Position numbers and translations under genes: made by a program. Shown piece after piece: positions 29,063 through 37,971 of a stretch of 64,000 nt of DNA (the stretch's first letter is position 1; each line of letters opens with the position of its first letter). The notes beneath the pieces were generated by a model, which was given only the letters and a program-made list of their open reading frames with translations, was not told the origin of the DNA and did no database searches. Origin of the DNA: Spirosomataceae bacterium TFI 002 (GTDB lineage Bacteria > Bacteroidota > Bacteroidia > Cytophagales > Spirosomataceae); NCBI GenBank assembly GCA_900230115.1, contig LT907983.1, positions 5,254,774 to 5,318,773 of the forward strand, read 5' to 3'.

Positions 29063-31033
29063 ATGACTGAGCTTTCAAATTATTTTATGTCTTTGGAATG
29101 TGAATTGGAAAGCTTAGAGGCTTTTGATTTCATTCAGAAAGAAATATATTTTGATGCTGGTGAAACTGTGGTATCACAGTTGGAAAGGGCTAAGTTTCTA
29201 TATTTTTTAATTGAAGGTGAAGTTTCTCTATCGATCAAATTAAAAGACGAACCTGAAAACTTGAAAGTAGGATTAAGTTCTTCAAAATTTACGCCTATTG
29301 GCTGGTCAGGATTTAAGGAACCTTATAGATATGCTACAAGTACTACAGCCGTTACTAATATAAAATTAATAAGTATTGAGTTTGAAAACTTAGCATTAAC
29401 TTTTGAAAAATATCCAAATCTCGGTACCTTATTTTTAAAATTTGTTGTTTCTAAATCATCAATTTTGCTGTATGAAACACGGAAAATGCTGGCTCAGCTA
29501 GTTCCAGTTTCACAGCAAAGTTTTTTGCAATTAAATCCTTTCGACTCAATTGATGACAACCATAATCCAGATCTTGACGAAGGTCTAAAACGATCACCAT
29601 TTTTTGAAGTTTTTAATGAAGATGAATTAGACTTTTTCAAAAGCTTGGGTATATTAACTCAAGTAAAAACAGGTGAAAAGTATTTTAGGCAAGAAGAAAA
29701 TGCGGACCAAATTAGCTTTTTGATTAGTGGTAGACTCGCTTTAATTCATGCAGAAGACAAGTTAAATCAAAAACTAGATAAAAGAATTGTAAATAACGAA
29801 GGTTACATTATCACTATTGACGCTTTCACCGAGTCTGAAACTTATTTTGATACCTGCGTAGCTTTGCAATCAACTTGGGTATGGTCGATTAATTCTGCAA
29901 AACTAAGAGCTAATTTGCTGCAAAGTCCAGCACTTGCTATCAAGTTTTACAAAAGATTGTTATGGTATACGAGTGTAAGCCTTCGCTCTGCTAGAGCAAG
30001 GCTTATAAGAGTTCAATACGACGGAGAGATTAGTGCAGTAAAACATATTATAGAGCAACATGCCAGTCAATTAGACGTGTTGTCTAAAATTCATAAAATA
30101 CCAACATTACTAAATCATACCATAACGATAAATGATGCTTTTGTTTCGTTAGAAAAGTTAAAAGTTAACGGAACATCACTTGAAAAACGACTAGCAAATA
30201 GTAGTCTATCAATACTGTCTGAAGTACTTCGTGAAAATGATTTTTATAATGGATTAGCAAAAATATATTCTTCGATAGTTAACGCACCAGAGGTATTTTT
30301 TCCAAACGAAGTACGTAGTTTATGTGCAGAATCTTTTTATAGTCTTTTTGAAAAAACGGGATATAACTTAAAAGGAATAGAGAATTTACCCGAAGAACCA
30401 GCAATCTATATTTATAATCACCTTGAAAATCACCCTTACAATACGCTTCCAAATAGTTTTCAGTTAACTCTAGACAGTCATTTTATTTCCTCAGTGATTT
30501 TATTTAAGAAGTTTCAAAATCCAGGAATTAGAGTGGTTAGAGTACCCAAAGGGGAAGAATATGGTCATCAGTTATATTATGAAAGACTTGGCCATATTCC
30601 TGTTTATACTCAGGACTCTCAGCAATTGAATGAAACAGATCAAGAAAAGAAAAACAGGAGAAATGAATTTTACATCACAGCAGAAGAATATCTGAACAAC
30701 GGTACTAGTATTTTACTCGCACCAGAAGGTAGAAGTTATACAACGGATCAATCTCCGGGAGAATTTAAGGCGGGAGCATTTATACTCGCATCTAAATTGC
30801 CCAAGGAACCACTTATTGTGCCTATTGCAGTTGCCAATTTTGATAAAAGACTAAATAGAACTCAATTTTCAGCTGTAATAAAGGAACCATTCAGGCTATC
30901 AGATCGAATTGAAAATGTAAATGATAGGGAGGAAATGAATACGTTTTTGAGTGATTTAAGAAATTCATTCCAAAATTATGTAAAAGAAGCTCAAGAGCTA
31001 ACAAATGAAAGCTCTTGGACCAAAATGTTATAG
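29063..31033 (+). CDS. Cyclic-nucleotide-binding-like / acyltransferase fusion protein
   Basis: 656 residues. Residues ~1-150 and ~190-320 look like two tandem cNMP-binding (cupin-type) domains, with beta-rich segments such as FLYFLIEGEVSLSIKL and ADQISFLISGRLALIH. Residues ~410-640 form a PlsC-like glycerophosphate/lyso-lipid acyltransferase domain: IYNHLENHPYNT at motif I, APEGRSYTTDQ at motif III and EPLIVPIAV at motif IV. The motif I aspartate of NH-x4-D is not at its usual place, so catalysis is uncertain. No transmembrane helix is obvious. It lies 3 nt after menD, and the SGNH hydrolase gene starts at its end. Confidence 0.72.
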   Translation: MTELSNYFMSLECELESLEAFDFIQKEIYFDAGETVVSQLERAKFLYFLIEGEVSLSIKLKDEPENLKVGLSSSKFTPIGWSGFKEPYRYATSTTAVTNIKLISIEFENLALTFEKYPNLGTLFLKFVVSKSSILLYETRKMLAQLVPVSQQSFLQLNPFDSIDDNHNPDLDEGLKRSPFFEVFNEDELDFFKSLGILTQVKTGEKYFRQEENADQISFLISGRLALIHAEDKLNQKLDKRIVNNEGYIITIDAFTESETYFDTCVALQSTWVWSINSAKLRANLLQSPALAIKFYKRLLWYTSVSLRSARARLIRVQYDGEISAVKHIIEQHASQLDVLSKIHKIPTLLNHTITINDAFVSLEKLKVNGTSLEKRLANSSLSILSEVLRENDFYNGLAKIYSSIVNAPEVFFPNEVRSLCAESFYSLFEKTGYNLKGIENLPEEPAIYIYNHLENHPYNTLPNSFQLTLDSHFISSVILFKKFQNPGIRVVRVPKGEEYGHQLYYERLGHIPVYTQDSQQLNETDQEKKNRRNEFYITAEEYLNNGTSILLAPEGRSYTTDQSPGEFKAGAFILASKLPKEPLIVPIAVANFDKRLNRTQFSAVIKEPFRLSDRIENVNDREEMNTFLSDLRNSFQNYVKEAQELTNESSWTKML

Positions 31034-31037
31034 AACC

Positions 31038-31628
31038 ATGTACGAAGATTTTTTAGAAGAAGTAACAGCCCTTAAACTGAATAAAGAAAACGAAATTCGT
31101 AAAGAACAAGTTATATTTTACGGAAGTAGCTCTTTTAGACTGTGGGAAACCGTTCAGGTTGATCTTAGTGGAATCGATATTATTAACCTAGCATTTGGCG
31201 GAAGTAATATAGGAGCATGTGAATTTTACCTAGATTTCATTTTTGAAAACGCCAATCCAAGCCATATTGTCTTTTACTGTGGAGATAATGATTGTATTGA
31301 TGGTTTTGTAGTTGAAAAAGTTGTTAACGACTTTATAAGCTTTTTTGAGAAAGTTCGTGTTAAGTATACCAATACGCCTTTCACCTTTGTGAGTATAAAA
31401 CCAAGTCCATCAAAGGCTCATTTATTGGATCAAATTCAAGAAGTCAACTCAAGGATAAAAACCTATTTATCGGAAAATTCAGATACATCTTTCCTTGATG
31501 TACATACTGAAATGCTCAACTCTAAAGGAACAGTAAGAGATGAGTTATATGTAGAAGATAAGTTACACCTTAACAAAGAAGGGTATGCCTTGTGGACGCA
31601 ACTCTTTAGAAAGTATTTTGAGTTATAA
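31038..31628 (+). CDS. SGNH/GDSL-type hydrolase (about 196 aa)
   Basis: Blocks of the SGNH fold are present: block I FYGSSSFRLWE (Ser nucleophile), block II NLAFGGSNI, block III CGDND, and block V DKLHLNKEGY with Asp and His. It is a cytoplasmic esterase or lipase-like enzyme without a signal peptide; the substrate is unknown. ATG 31038 is chosen because it follows the upstream stop by 4 nt; ATG 31005 would overlap the acyltransferase. Linkage to an acyltransferase suggests lipid or acyl-ester turnover. Confidence 0.82.
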   Translation: MYEDFLEEVTALKLNKENEIRKEQVIFYGSSSFRLWETVQVDLSGIDIINLAFGGSNIGACEFYLDFIFENANPSHIVFYCGDNDCIDGFVVEKVVNDFISFFEKVRVKYTNTPFTFVSIKPSPSKAHLLDQIQEVNSRIKTYLSENSDTSFLDVHTEMLNSKGTVRDELYVEDKLHLNKEGYALWTQLFRKYFEL

Positions 31629-31681
31629 AAAGTAGCAAAAAAGTGTTTTTTAGGTTTTGAAAAATGTTGTCGTTTCGAATT

Positions 31682-32701
31682 TTACAAACACATTTTAGAA
31701 GCCTCTATACTCCTTAAATCTTTAAGGAAAACCCCACTATCATAGTAACGGCAAGCTTTGGTGTTGTCTCCCATTTTTTCAAAAGCCTTACCGAGGTAAT
31801 AATAAAGGTATTCGACCTCAGGGTTTTCTTTTTCAATTTGAATTAACTGGTCTGCTCCATGGCTTTTTCTTTCGCTTAATAACTCAAGAATGGCTGAATT
31901 GCGTAATGCGTATGGATTATTTGGAGAAAGCTTTAAAGCTTGTTCTGTATATTTAGCACCTTCAACAATTTGTTTATTTTCCAGTAAATTGAGTGCATGG
32001 GTATTGATAAATGCTAATTCGTTAGGCACAAGTGAGACTGCTTTGGAAGAATAAACTAATGCTTTGTCCCATTCATTAAGTTGAGCATAAGTCGCACTCA
32101 AATTATTCAAAGCAAATGGGAAGTTCTCCTTAATTTTCAAGGCTGCAACAAATTGTTTTTTCGCATTTTCAAAATCCTTTTGTTGATACATGGCGTAGCC
32201 GAGATTAGTGATTGTTTCTACATCATCACCTTTTATACTTAATGCTCTTTGGAAGTCAGGGATTGCTTCGTTGGGATTTTCTTGAGCCAGAAATAGCTTA
32301 CCTCGAACTTGATAAAACTGTACAGAATCCTTGTAGTCTTTTTCGATTGATTTTAGGATTCGTGGTATAGTCTCCAAATCGCCCTTATCAATCAAAGCAG
32401 AAGCTAAGTTTATTTTAGCTTGTCCAAAAGAATCATCTAGGTCAACTGCTTTTTGAAAATCTCGAATTGCACCATCAATATTTCCTTGTTGCTGAAGTAC
32501 AATACCACGATTACTGTAAGCATCGGCAAAATCTGGCACCTTTTCTATCGCCTCAGAATAAAATCCCAAAGCTTTATCGTATTCCCTTTTTTTGAAATGA
32601 TAATTCGCTCTTTCAAAAAACTCCGCCGCTTCTGCTTTATCTTTGTTCTCACAGGAGAAAAGTAGAACCAAACATATAAAACCAATACCAAATACTTTCA
32701 T
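31682..32701 (-). CDS. TPR-repeat lipoprotein (339 aa)
   Basis: Starts MKVFGIGFICLVLLFSCENK with a lipobox ending at Cys17, so it is a probable lipoprotein. About eight tetratricopeptide repeats follow (for example YDKALGFYSEAIEKVPDFADAYSNRG and IEKENPEVEYLYYYLGKAFE). Such proteins serve as protein-binding scaffolds; no catalytic domain is present. ATG 32701 is used, since the four residues upstream do not add to the signal peptide. Its start codon overlaps the start codon of the divergent 79-residue gene. Confidence 0.82.
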   Translation of the reverse strand: MKVFGIGFICLVLLFSCENKDKAEAAEFFERANYHFKKREYDKALGFYSEAIEKVPDFADAYSNRGIVLQQQGNIDGAIRDFQKAVDLDDSFGQAKINLASALIDKGDLETIPRILKSIEKDYKDSVQFYQVRGKLFLAQENPNEAIPDFQRALSIKGDDVETITNLGYAMYQQKDFENAKKQFVAALKIKENFPFALNNLSATYAQLNEWDKALVYSSKAVSLVPNELAFINTHALNLLENKQIVEGAKYTEQALKLSPNNPYALRNSAILELLSERKSHGADQLIQIEKENPEVEYLYYYLGKAFEKMGDNTKACRYYDSGVFLKDLRSIEASKMCL

Positions 32702-32939
32702 GAGATTTATCAAAGAAATTCCTAATAATTATTGTCAAACTTCGCTCTACAGCTTCAACAACAAATATATCATAAAGTTTGAAGCCGGACTCATGGAGCA
32801 AGCCTTTAAAGTCTCAGAATTGGACGTAACAGGTCAAGAAGAGGTGGAAGAAATGATTAACGAAGAATTTCTAAAGAAAGTAATAGAACGCTTTAAGGGA
32901 ATGCAAGCGGATTTTGAAGAGGCTTTGTTTGGCTATTAA
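32700..32939 (+). CDS. Small conserved Bacteroidota protein (79 aa)
   Basis: A 79-residue protein (RFIKEIPNNYCQTSLYSFNN..., FEAGLMEQAFKVSELDV...) of a small cytoplasmic family I recognise from other Bacteroidota but cannot name functionally. It is acidic, with a C-terminal helix FLKKVIERFKGMQADFEEAL. No signal or membrane segment. The ATG at 32700-32702 overlaps the opposing TPR-gene ATG at 32701-32699. A later ATG at 32793 would lose conserved residues. Confidence 0.7.
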   Translation: MRFIKEIPNNYCQTSLYSFNNKYIIKFEAGLMEQAFKVSELDVTGQEEVEEMINEEFLKKVIERFKGMQADFEEALFGY

Positions 32940-32941
32940 AT

Positions 32942-32976
32942 AAAAAAGCCCAACAATCATATGATCATTGGGCTTT
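32942..32976 (-). terminator. Terminator of the M61 peptidase gene
   Basis: AAAGCCCAA and TTGGGCTTT form a stem with an inner palindrome (ATGATCATAT region). On the minus strand it ends in T6, 22 nt after the M61 stop. It may also stop the convergent small gene. Confidence 0.75.
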
Positions 32977-32998
32977 CAATAATTAAATGGCAGTTTAA

Positions 32999-34813
32999 TT
33001 AAAGAGCCATTAACTTCTTATAAATCTTAGCCTGCTTAGCATTCATATTTGACATTTTTGTCAAGGTAAAACGCTCTCTTGGATCAGCTATTAGCTTAAT
33101 AGGGTAAGTGTATTTTTGGCCTGATCTCAATAATTCTACTTCAATTACATCACCAACTTTCTTTCCATCTATTGCTCCTTCAATATCACTTGTAGCTTTG
33201 CCATCTATGCTTAGAATTTGATCCCCTACATTGATTCCTCCGGCGTAAGCCGAACCTTCGCTTATTACCGTTCTAATTACTCCGTTAGATGATCTTGTTC
33301 CCATGTATGGATCGCTACTTCTTGGCGAAATGTCAAGATCAATTCCTGCATTGGCAAAGTATGACTTGTAATCAACTCTTTTTGTTCCAAAAACATGATT
33401 TTTGAAGAAATCACTCAAATCTTTTCCAGCAACTGTTTCACAAGCTTTCTGGAATTCTTGATCTGTGTACCCACGACCAAGTTCTTGGTAGTTCTTTTTC
33501 CAAAGCAATCTCAAAACATCATCCAAGCTTTTTTCACCGTTTGTTTCATTCAAGATGGTCAAGTTGAGCATTGAAGCTAAAATTCCACCTTTTGAATAAT
33601 ATGAAATTGTAGTGTTATAAGAATTCTCATCAGGACGATATGATTTAATCCAAGCATCCCAAGAAGCTTCTGTGGCAGATTGTACTCTAACACCCGGTTG
33701 TGTTTCTACTGAAGTCAATGCACTACTCCATGTGCTCAATACTTCGCTATCGTCAATAAGACCTGCTCTTCTAAGGATCAACTCTTCGTAATAAGAAGTA
33801 AAACCTTCCGCAACCCACAGCATGTGCGTATAGTTCTCGTTTTCGTAATCAAATGGTCCTAATGCCTCTGGACGAATTCTCTTTACATTCCATAAGTGAA
33901 AGTATTCGTGAGCTATTAGAGAGAAAAAGCCTTTATAAGCACGATCACTACTATATGCATCAGGCCTTGTCATACAAGTAGTAGAGTACAAATGCTCTAA
34001 ACCACCACCGATTCCTTGTTGGTGGTGAATAATGAAAAGATACTTGTCAAGCGGAGTTTCGCCTACAACACTTGTTGCAGCTTCAACCACTTTTTTGTAA
34101 TCGCTCATTAACTTGTCCTTGTCATAGTTAAGTTCTTCTCTTGTGTACATGGCAACCGTATGAGGAACACCAGCTCCCTCAAACTCATGTACAACGTGAT
34201 TTCCTATTTCAATAGGGCTATCAACCAATGTATCAAAATCTTTAATTTCGAAAACATTATTTCCCAATGGCTTCAATGCTGTTGAAACAGTATTCCACTT
34301 GTAATAAGGATTTACTTTGAGTTGAGACTTTTTGTCCATTAAACCATTTACAAACATGAAAACACTAGCTCCATTTACATAACCATGTGAATCATCTAGA
34401 AACGAAGTTCGTACAGTCATTTCGTATGCATATACCTTGTAAGTAACTACGACTTTTTGAGCTCCTTTGGCATTGATAGACCAAGTGTTTTTATTCACTT
34501 TATCATTTTCGAGTGTTTTTCCATTACCATCCACGGCAACAAAATCAATAACGTTGCGAGCATATTCGCGAACCAAATAAGATCCTGGAGTCCATACTGG
34601 CATTTTAATTAATAAATTTCCGTTAGCATCAAGTACACCATTTGCTAAGGGCTTGTTAATGTTCATAGTCACATCAAAATAGTGAGTATGAGGCTGATCC
34701 ACTGACAATTCGTATGTAATGGGATAATCTTCGCTCAAAGTAGACACTTTGGCAACGGAGCACGAGCTCAAAGCGAAGATGAATAAGATAAGGGTTAATT
34801 TAAATTTGTTCAT
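32999..34813 (-). CDS. M61 family aminopeptidase with PDZ domain, lipoprotein
   Basis: 604 residues. The lipobox LFIFALSSC gives a lipid anchor at about Cys18. A beta-sandwich N-terminal domain (~25-190) precedes the gluzincin catalytic domain with HEYFH at about residue 303 and the downstream Glu in WVAEGFTSYYEEL. A PDZ domain lies at ~510-580 (AYAGGINVGDQILSIDGK). The M61 family removes N-terminal Gly/Ala residues; here it would face the periplasm or cell surface. It is convergent with the 79-residue gene and separated by a terminator. Confidence 0.92.
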   Translation of the reverse strand: MNKFKLTLILFIFALSSCSVAKVSTLSEDYPITYELSVDQPHTHYFDVTMNINKPLANGVLDANGNLLIKMPVWTPGSYLVREYARNVIDFVAVDGNGKTLENDKVNKNTWSINAKGAQKVVVTYKVYAYEMTVRTSFLDDSHGYVNGASVFMFVNGLMDKKSQLKVNPYYKWNTVSTALKPLGNNVFEIKDFDTLVDSPIEIGNHVVHEFEGAGVPHTVAMYTREELNYDKDKLMSDYKKVVEAATSVVGETPLDKYLFIIHHQQGIGGGLEHLYSTTCMTRPDAYSSDRAYKGFFSLIAHEYFHLWNVKRIRPEALGPFDYENENYTHMLWVAEGFTSYYEELILRRAGLIDDSEVLSTWSSALTSVETQPGVRVQSATEASWDAWIKSYRPDENSYNTTISYYSKGGILASMLNLTILNETNGEKSLDDVLRLLWKKNYQELGRGYTDQEFQKACETVAGKDLSDFFKNHVFGTKRVDYKSYFANAGIDLDISPRSSDPYMGTRSSNGVIRTVISEGSAYAGGINVGDQILSIDGKATSDIEGAIDGKKVGDVIEVELLRSGQKYTYPIKLIADPRERFTLTKMSNMNAKQAKIYKKLMAL

Positions 34814-34977
34814 GAATTAATTAATTGATTTTCTACATTTCAAAACTACAATTTTTCGTGACGGGACACGTTCTTAGGGTGAAATTCTTTCTATTTTACA
34901 TCTTTTAGACCAAGTTTTTATCAATTGAAAAACTTCTTTCCTACCTTTGATTTTCAATTATTTGTGAAACTTTACAT

Positions 34978-37965
34978 ATGAAAAAGAGTACTTTCATTCT
35001 CTTCACGTTGCTTTCGGTTCCAACTTTATTATTTTCTCAAAACACCCTTAGTTATACAGCCCTAGAAGCTTACTATAATAATGGGATTGAATTGTTTGAG
35101 AAAAAGGCCTATTCAGCAGCACGCAAAGAGTTCAAAAACTACGTTGAGAAATCTAGCACTTCGCTGAATCCCAACAAATTTAATATTGCAAATGCGGAGT
35201 ATTATTCGGCCGTTACTGGCCTATATACTGGTGCACTAGACGCAGATATAGAAGTAGAACGCTTTGTGATCAACCATAGTGAACACCCAAAAGCAAAAAT
35301 CATTTTTAGTGATCTTGGTGAAAGCTTTTATGAAAAAGGTGATTATGAACAAGCCATAGATTATTTGACCAAAGCAATATCTTTTCGTCAAGATGGACTC
35401 GACATATATGAGTTACGGTACAAGCTCGCTGTTTCTTATTATCAATTAAAAACATACGAAAAGGCTCTTCCAGAATTTAACTATGTAAAGCAAACTGTTG
35501 CAGAAAACGCAATTAATGCTGCTTACTATGCTGCTGTGATTAATTTCCAATTCGAAGATTACGATGCGGCATTGGTAGATTTAAGAAGAGTAGAGAATGT
35601 AAATCCATATAAAGTAGAAGTTCCAAACTGGATTGCTCAAATTCTTTATCGCCAAGAGAAGTACGATGACTTATTAGCATTTACAGAACCTATCATTGCA
35701 AATCCAGATGGTAGAAAGATAGACGAGATATGCCTATTGACTGCAGAAGTACTCTTCTTCAGAGATAAATTTGGTAAAGCTGCAGATTATTATGACAAGT
35801 TTAGAGAGTTTAGAAGAGGCTCGGTAGATCCACAAGTTACTTTCCGACATGGATTTAGCCTTTACAAAAACGAAGAGTACCAAAAGGCTTTATATTATTT
35901 CAAGCAAATAGCCGATAAAGAAGATGCACTTGGTCAACAGGCTGCTTACTATTTAGGAATATCTGCACTGAATGTTAAAGATTTAAATGCAGCTTTGGCG
36001 GCATTTGGTTTTGCAAAAAGTCTCGATTTTGACAGAGAAATAAAAGAAGAGGCAGCTTTCAATTACATTAAGGTATTAGTGGATCTCAAAAATAGCACTG
36101 AAGCTGTTTCGCAATTACAAGAATATGTAAATGCTTATCCTAACGGAAAATATGTAGATACTTCTAATGAGTTGGTAAGTGATATCTTATTTGAGACTAA
36201 TAATTTGACTCAAGCTATTTCATATATAGAAGGACTAAGTCGCAAAACGAGTAAAATTGAAGCAGCATATCAAGAGTTGTGTTACAATCAAGGTGTGTTG
36301 GACTTTAACTTGGAGAGATTTGACAAGGCAATTGAGTATTTCAACAAAGCAATTAACAACCCAATCAACAGGGAAATTGTAAACAATGCAAAAATTTGGA
36401 GAGCTGAAGCTTCATTTGCAAGTGAAAAACCAGAAACAAAAACTTTGTATAGAGAATTATTAAACTCAGGTTCAAAAGAAGCAAGAACTAAAAGTTTATA
36501 TAGTTTAGGATATTTGAGCTACAATGAAAAAGAGTACGATCAAGCAAGAAAATACTTTGAAGAGTATTTAGATCAAACTGGAGCGAGCCAGCAGAGTAGG
36601 GAAGATGCTTTACTTAGAATTGCTGATTGCTATTTGGTTCAAAAGAATTTTGCAAAAGCACTTAGTGGATACGAAAGAGCTCTTAGCAGTAACAGAACAA
36701 ACTTAGACTATGCCTTGTACCAAAAAGGGAATACGCTAGACTTCATGGATCGTAAAGGAGAAGCTCAAGATGCCTTTAACCAATTCTCTAAAAGATTCGA
36801 AAACTCAAGATTGATAGATGATGTCCTTTACCAAAGAGGTAACCTAGAAATGGACAAAAGAGATTACCAATCTGCAATAGCATCATTTACCGAAATGTTG
36901 CGTAAAAAGCCTAATAGTATTTTGGCTCCAGATGCACTTCTAAAACGAGCTTTGGCTTTTGGAAACTTACAAAACTATGATAGGGCAATTTCGGATTATA
37001 AATTAATTGTAAAGAAATTCGGAAACTCTAAAGTTGCAAACGAAGCTTTATTGGGACTAAGAGATATTCTTAATATTACTGGTAGAAGTGAAGATTTTGC
37101 CGAAATCGCCGATGATTATCGCGAAGCAAATCCTGAAAGTAATTCTGCAATTAACCTACAATACGAAGCAGCCAAAAACCTTTTCTACACCGAAAAGTAT
37201 ACCGCAGCAATATCAGCACTTACAAGATTTGTTGCCAACAACCCTAGTAATAGTAATATAATGGAAGCCAATTATTTGGTTGCCGAGTCATACTATTTTA
37301 CAAAAGAAACTGGTAAAGCAAAGCCATTCTATCAAAAAGTTATTACTGATAATCAATCAAATTTTGTTGCAAAATCTGCCTATAGATTAGCAAATATTCA
37401 GTTTGAAGAAAAAGATTACCGCGGTTCAGTGAGTTCGTTTCAAAATATGTTGAGCAGCAGTTCTTCTAAAAGAGATGAAGTTACAGCTTGGGAAGGGTTA
37501 TTTAAATCATTCTATTTTTTAGGAGACTATGATAATTCTATAAAAAATGCTCAATCTGTAATAAGTGAAGGTGGTGAAGTTGTGATTGGAGCTGTAAATA
37601 GAGCTCACTTGTTCACAGGAAAATCTCACATGCAGAGAAACAATTTTACTCAGGCGAAGGAATCTTTCGAAAAAGTAATAGCATTGGCCAAAGACGTAAG
37701 TGGAGCTGAAGCCAAGTATTTTATTGGAGAGATGCTTTACAAGAGTGGAAAGTATGATGAATCCATTGTGGAGCTACAGAAATTGGCTCAAGAGTTTAAC
37801 GATTTCATTTATTGGTACGAAAAGGCGTTTCTTTTAATCGCAGATAACTATGTAGCCAAAAATGATTCATTCATGGCCAAAGCTACACTAAAGAGTATTA
37901 TTGAAAACAGTAATACGCCTGCAACAGTAACATCAGCCAAAGACAAATTAAAAGCGATCAAATAA
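34978..37965 (+). CDS. Large TPR-repeat envelope protein (995 aa)
   Basis: A signal peptide (MKKSTFILFTLLSVPTLLFS) is followed by TPR repeats over nearly the whole length, for example YDQARKYFEEYLDQTGASQQ, YEKALPEFNYV and YDRAISDYKLIVKKFGNSKV. Proteins of this type resemble the TPR part of YbgF/CpoB and gliding or secretion accessory proteins. It starts an apparent operon of envelope genes (6-nt gap to the outer-membrane barrel gene, then HU-SPOR and TonB-like genes). Likely a periplasmic scaffold. Confidence 0.82.
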   Translation: MKKSTFILFTLLSVPTLLFSQNTLSYTALEAYYNNGIELFEKKAYSAARKEFKNYVEKSSTSLNPNKFNIANAEYYSAVTGLYTGALDADIEVERFVINHSEHPKAKIIFSDLGESFYEKGDYEQAIDYLTKAISFRQDGLDIYELRYKLAVSYYQLKTYEKALPEFNYVKQTVAENAINAAYYAAVINFQFEDYDAALVDLRRVENVNPYKVEVPNWIAQILYRQEKYDDLLAFTEPIIANPDGRKIDEICLLTAEVLFFRDKFGKAADYYDKFREFRRGSVDPQVTFRHGFSLYKNEEYQKALYYFKQIADKEDALGQQAAYYLGISALNVKDLNAALAAFGFAKSLDFDREIKEEAAFNYIKVLVDLKNSTEAVSQLQEYVNAYPNGKYVDTSNELVSDILFETNNLTQAISYIEGLSRKTSKIEAAYQELCYNQGVLDFNLERFDKAIEYFNKAINNPINREIVNNAKIWRAEASFASEKPETKTLYRELLNSGSKEARTKSLYSLGYLSYNEKEYDQARKYFEEYLDQTGASQQSREDALLRIADCYLVQKNFAKALSGYERALSSNRTNLDYALYQKGNTLDFMDRKGEAQDAFNQFSKRFENSRLIDDVLYQRGNLEMDKRDYQSAIASFTEMLRKKPNSILAPDALLKRALAFGNLQNYDRAISDYKLIVKKFGNSKVANEALLGLRDILNITGRSEDFAEIADDYREANPESNSAINLQYEAAKNLFYTEKYTAAISALTRFVANNPSNSNIMEANYLVAESYYFTKETGKAKPFYQKVITDNQSNFVAKSAYRLANIQFEEKDYRGSVSSFQNMLSSSSSKRDEVTAWEGLFKSFYFLGDYDNSIKNAQSVISEGGEVVIGAVNRAHLFTGKSHMQRNNFTQAKESFEKVIALAKDVSGAEAKYFIGEMLYKSGKYDESIVELQKLAQEFNDFIYWYEKAFLLIADNYVAKNDSFMAKATLKSIIENSNTPATVTSAKDKLKAIK

Positions 37966-37971
37966 GTAAAA

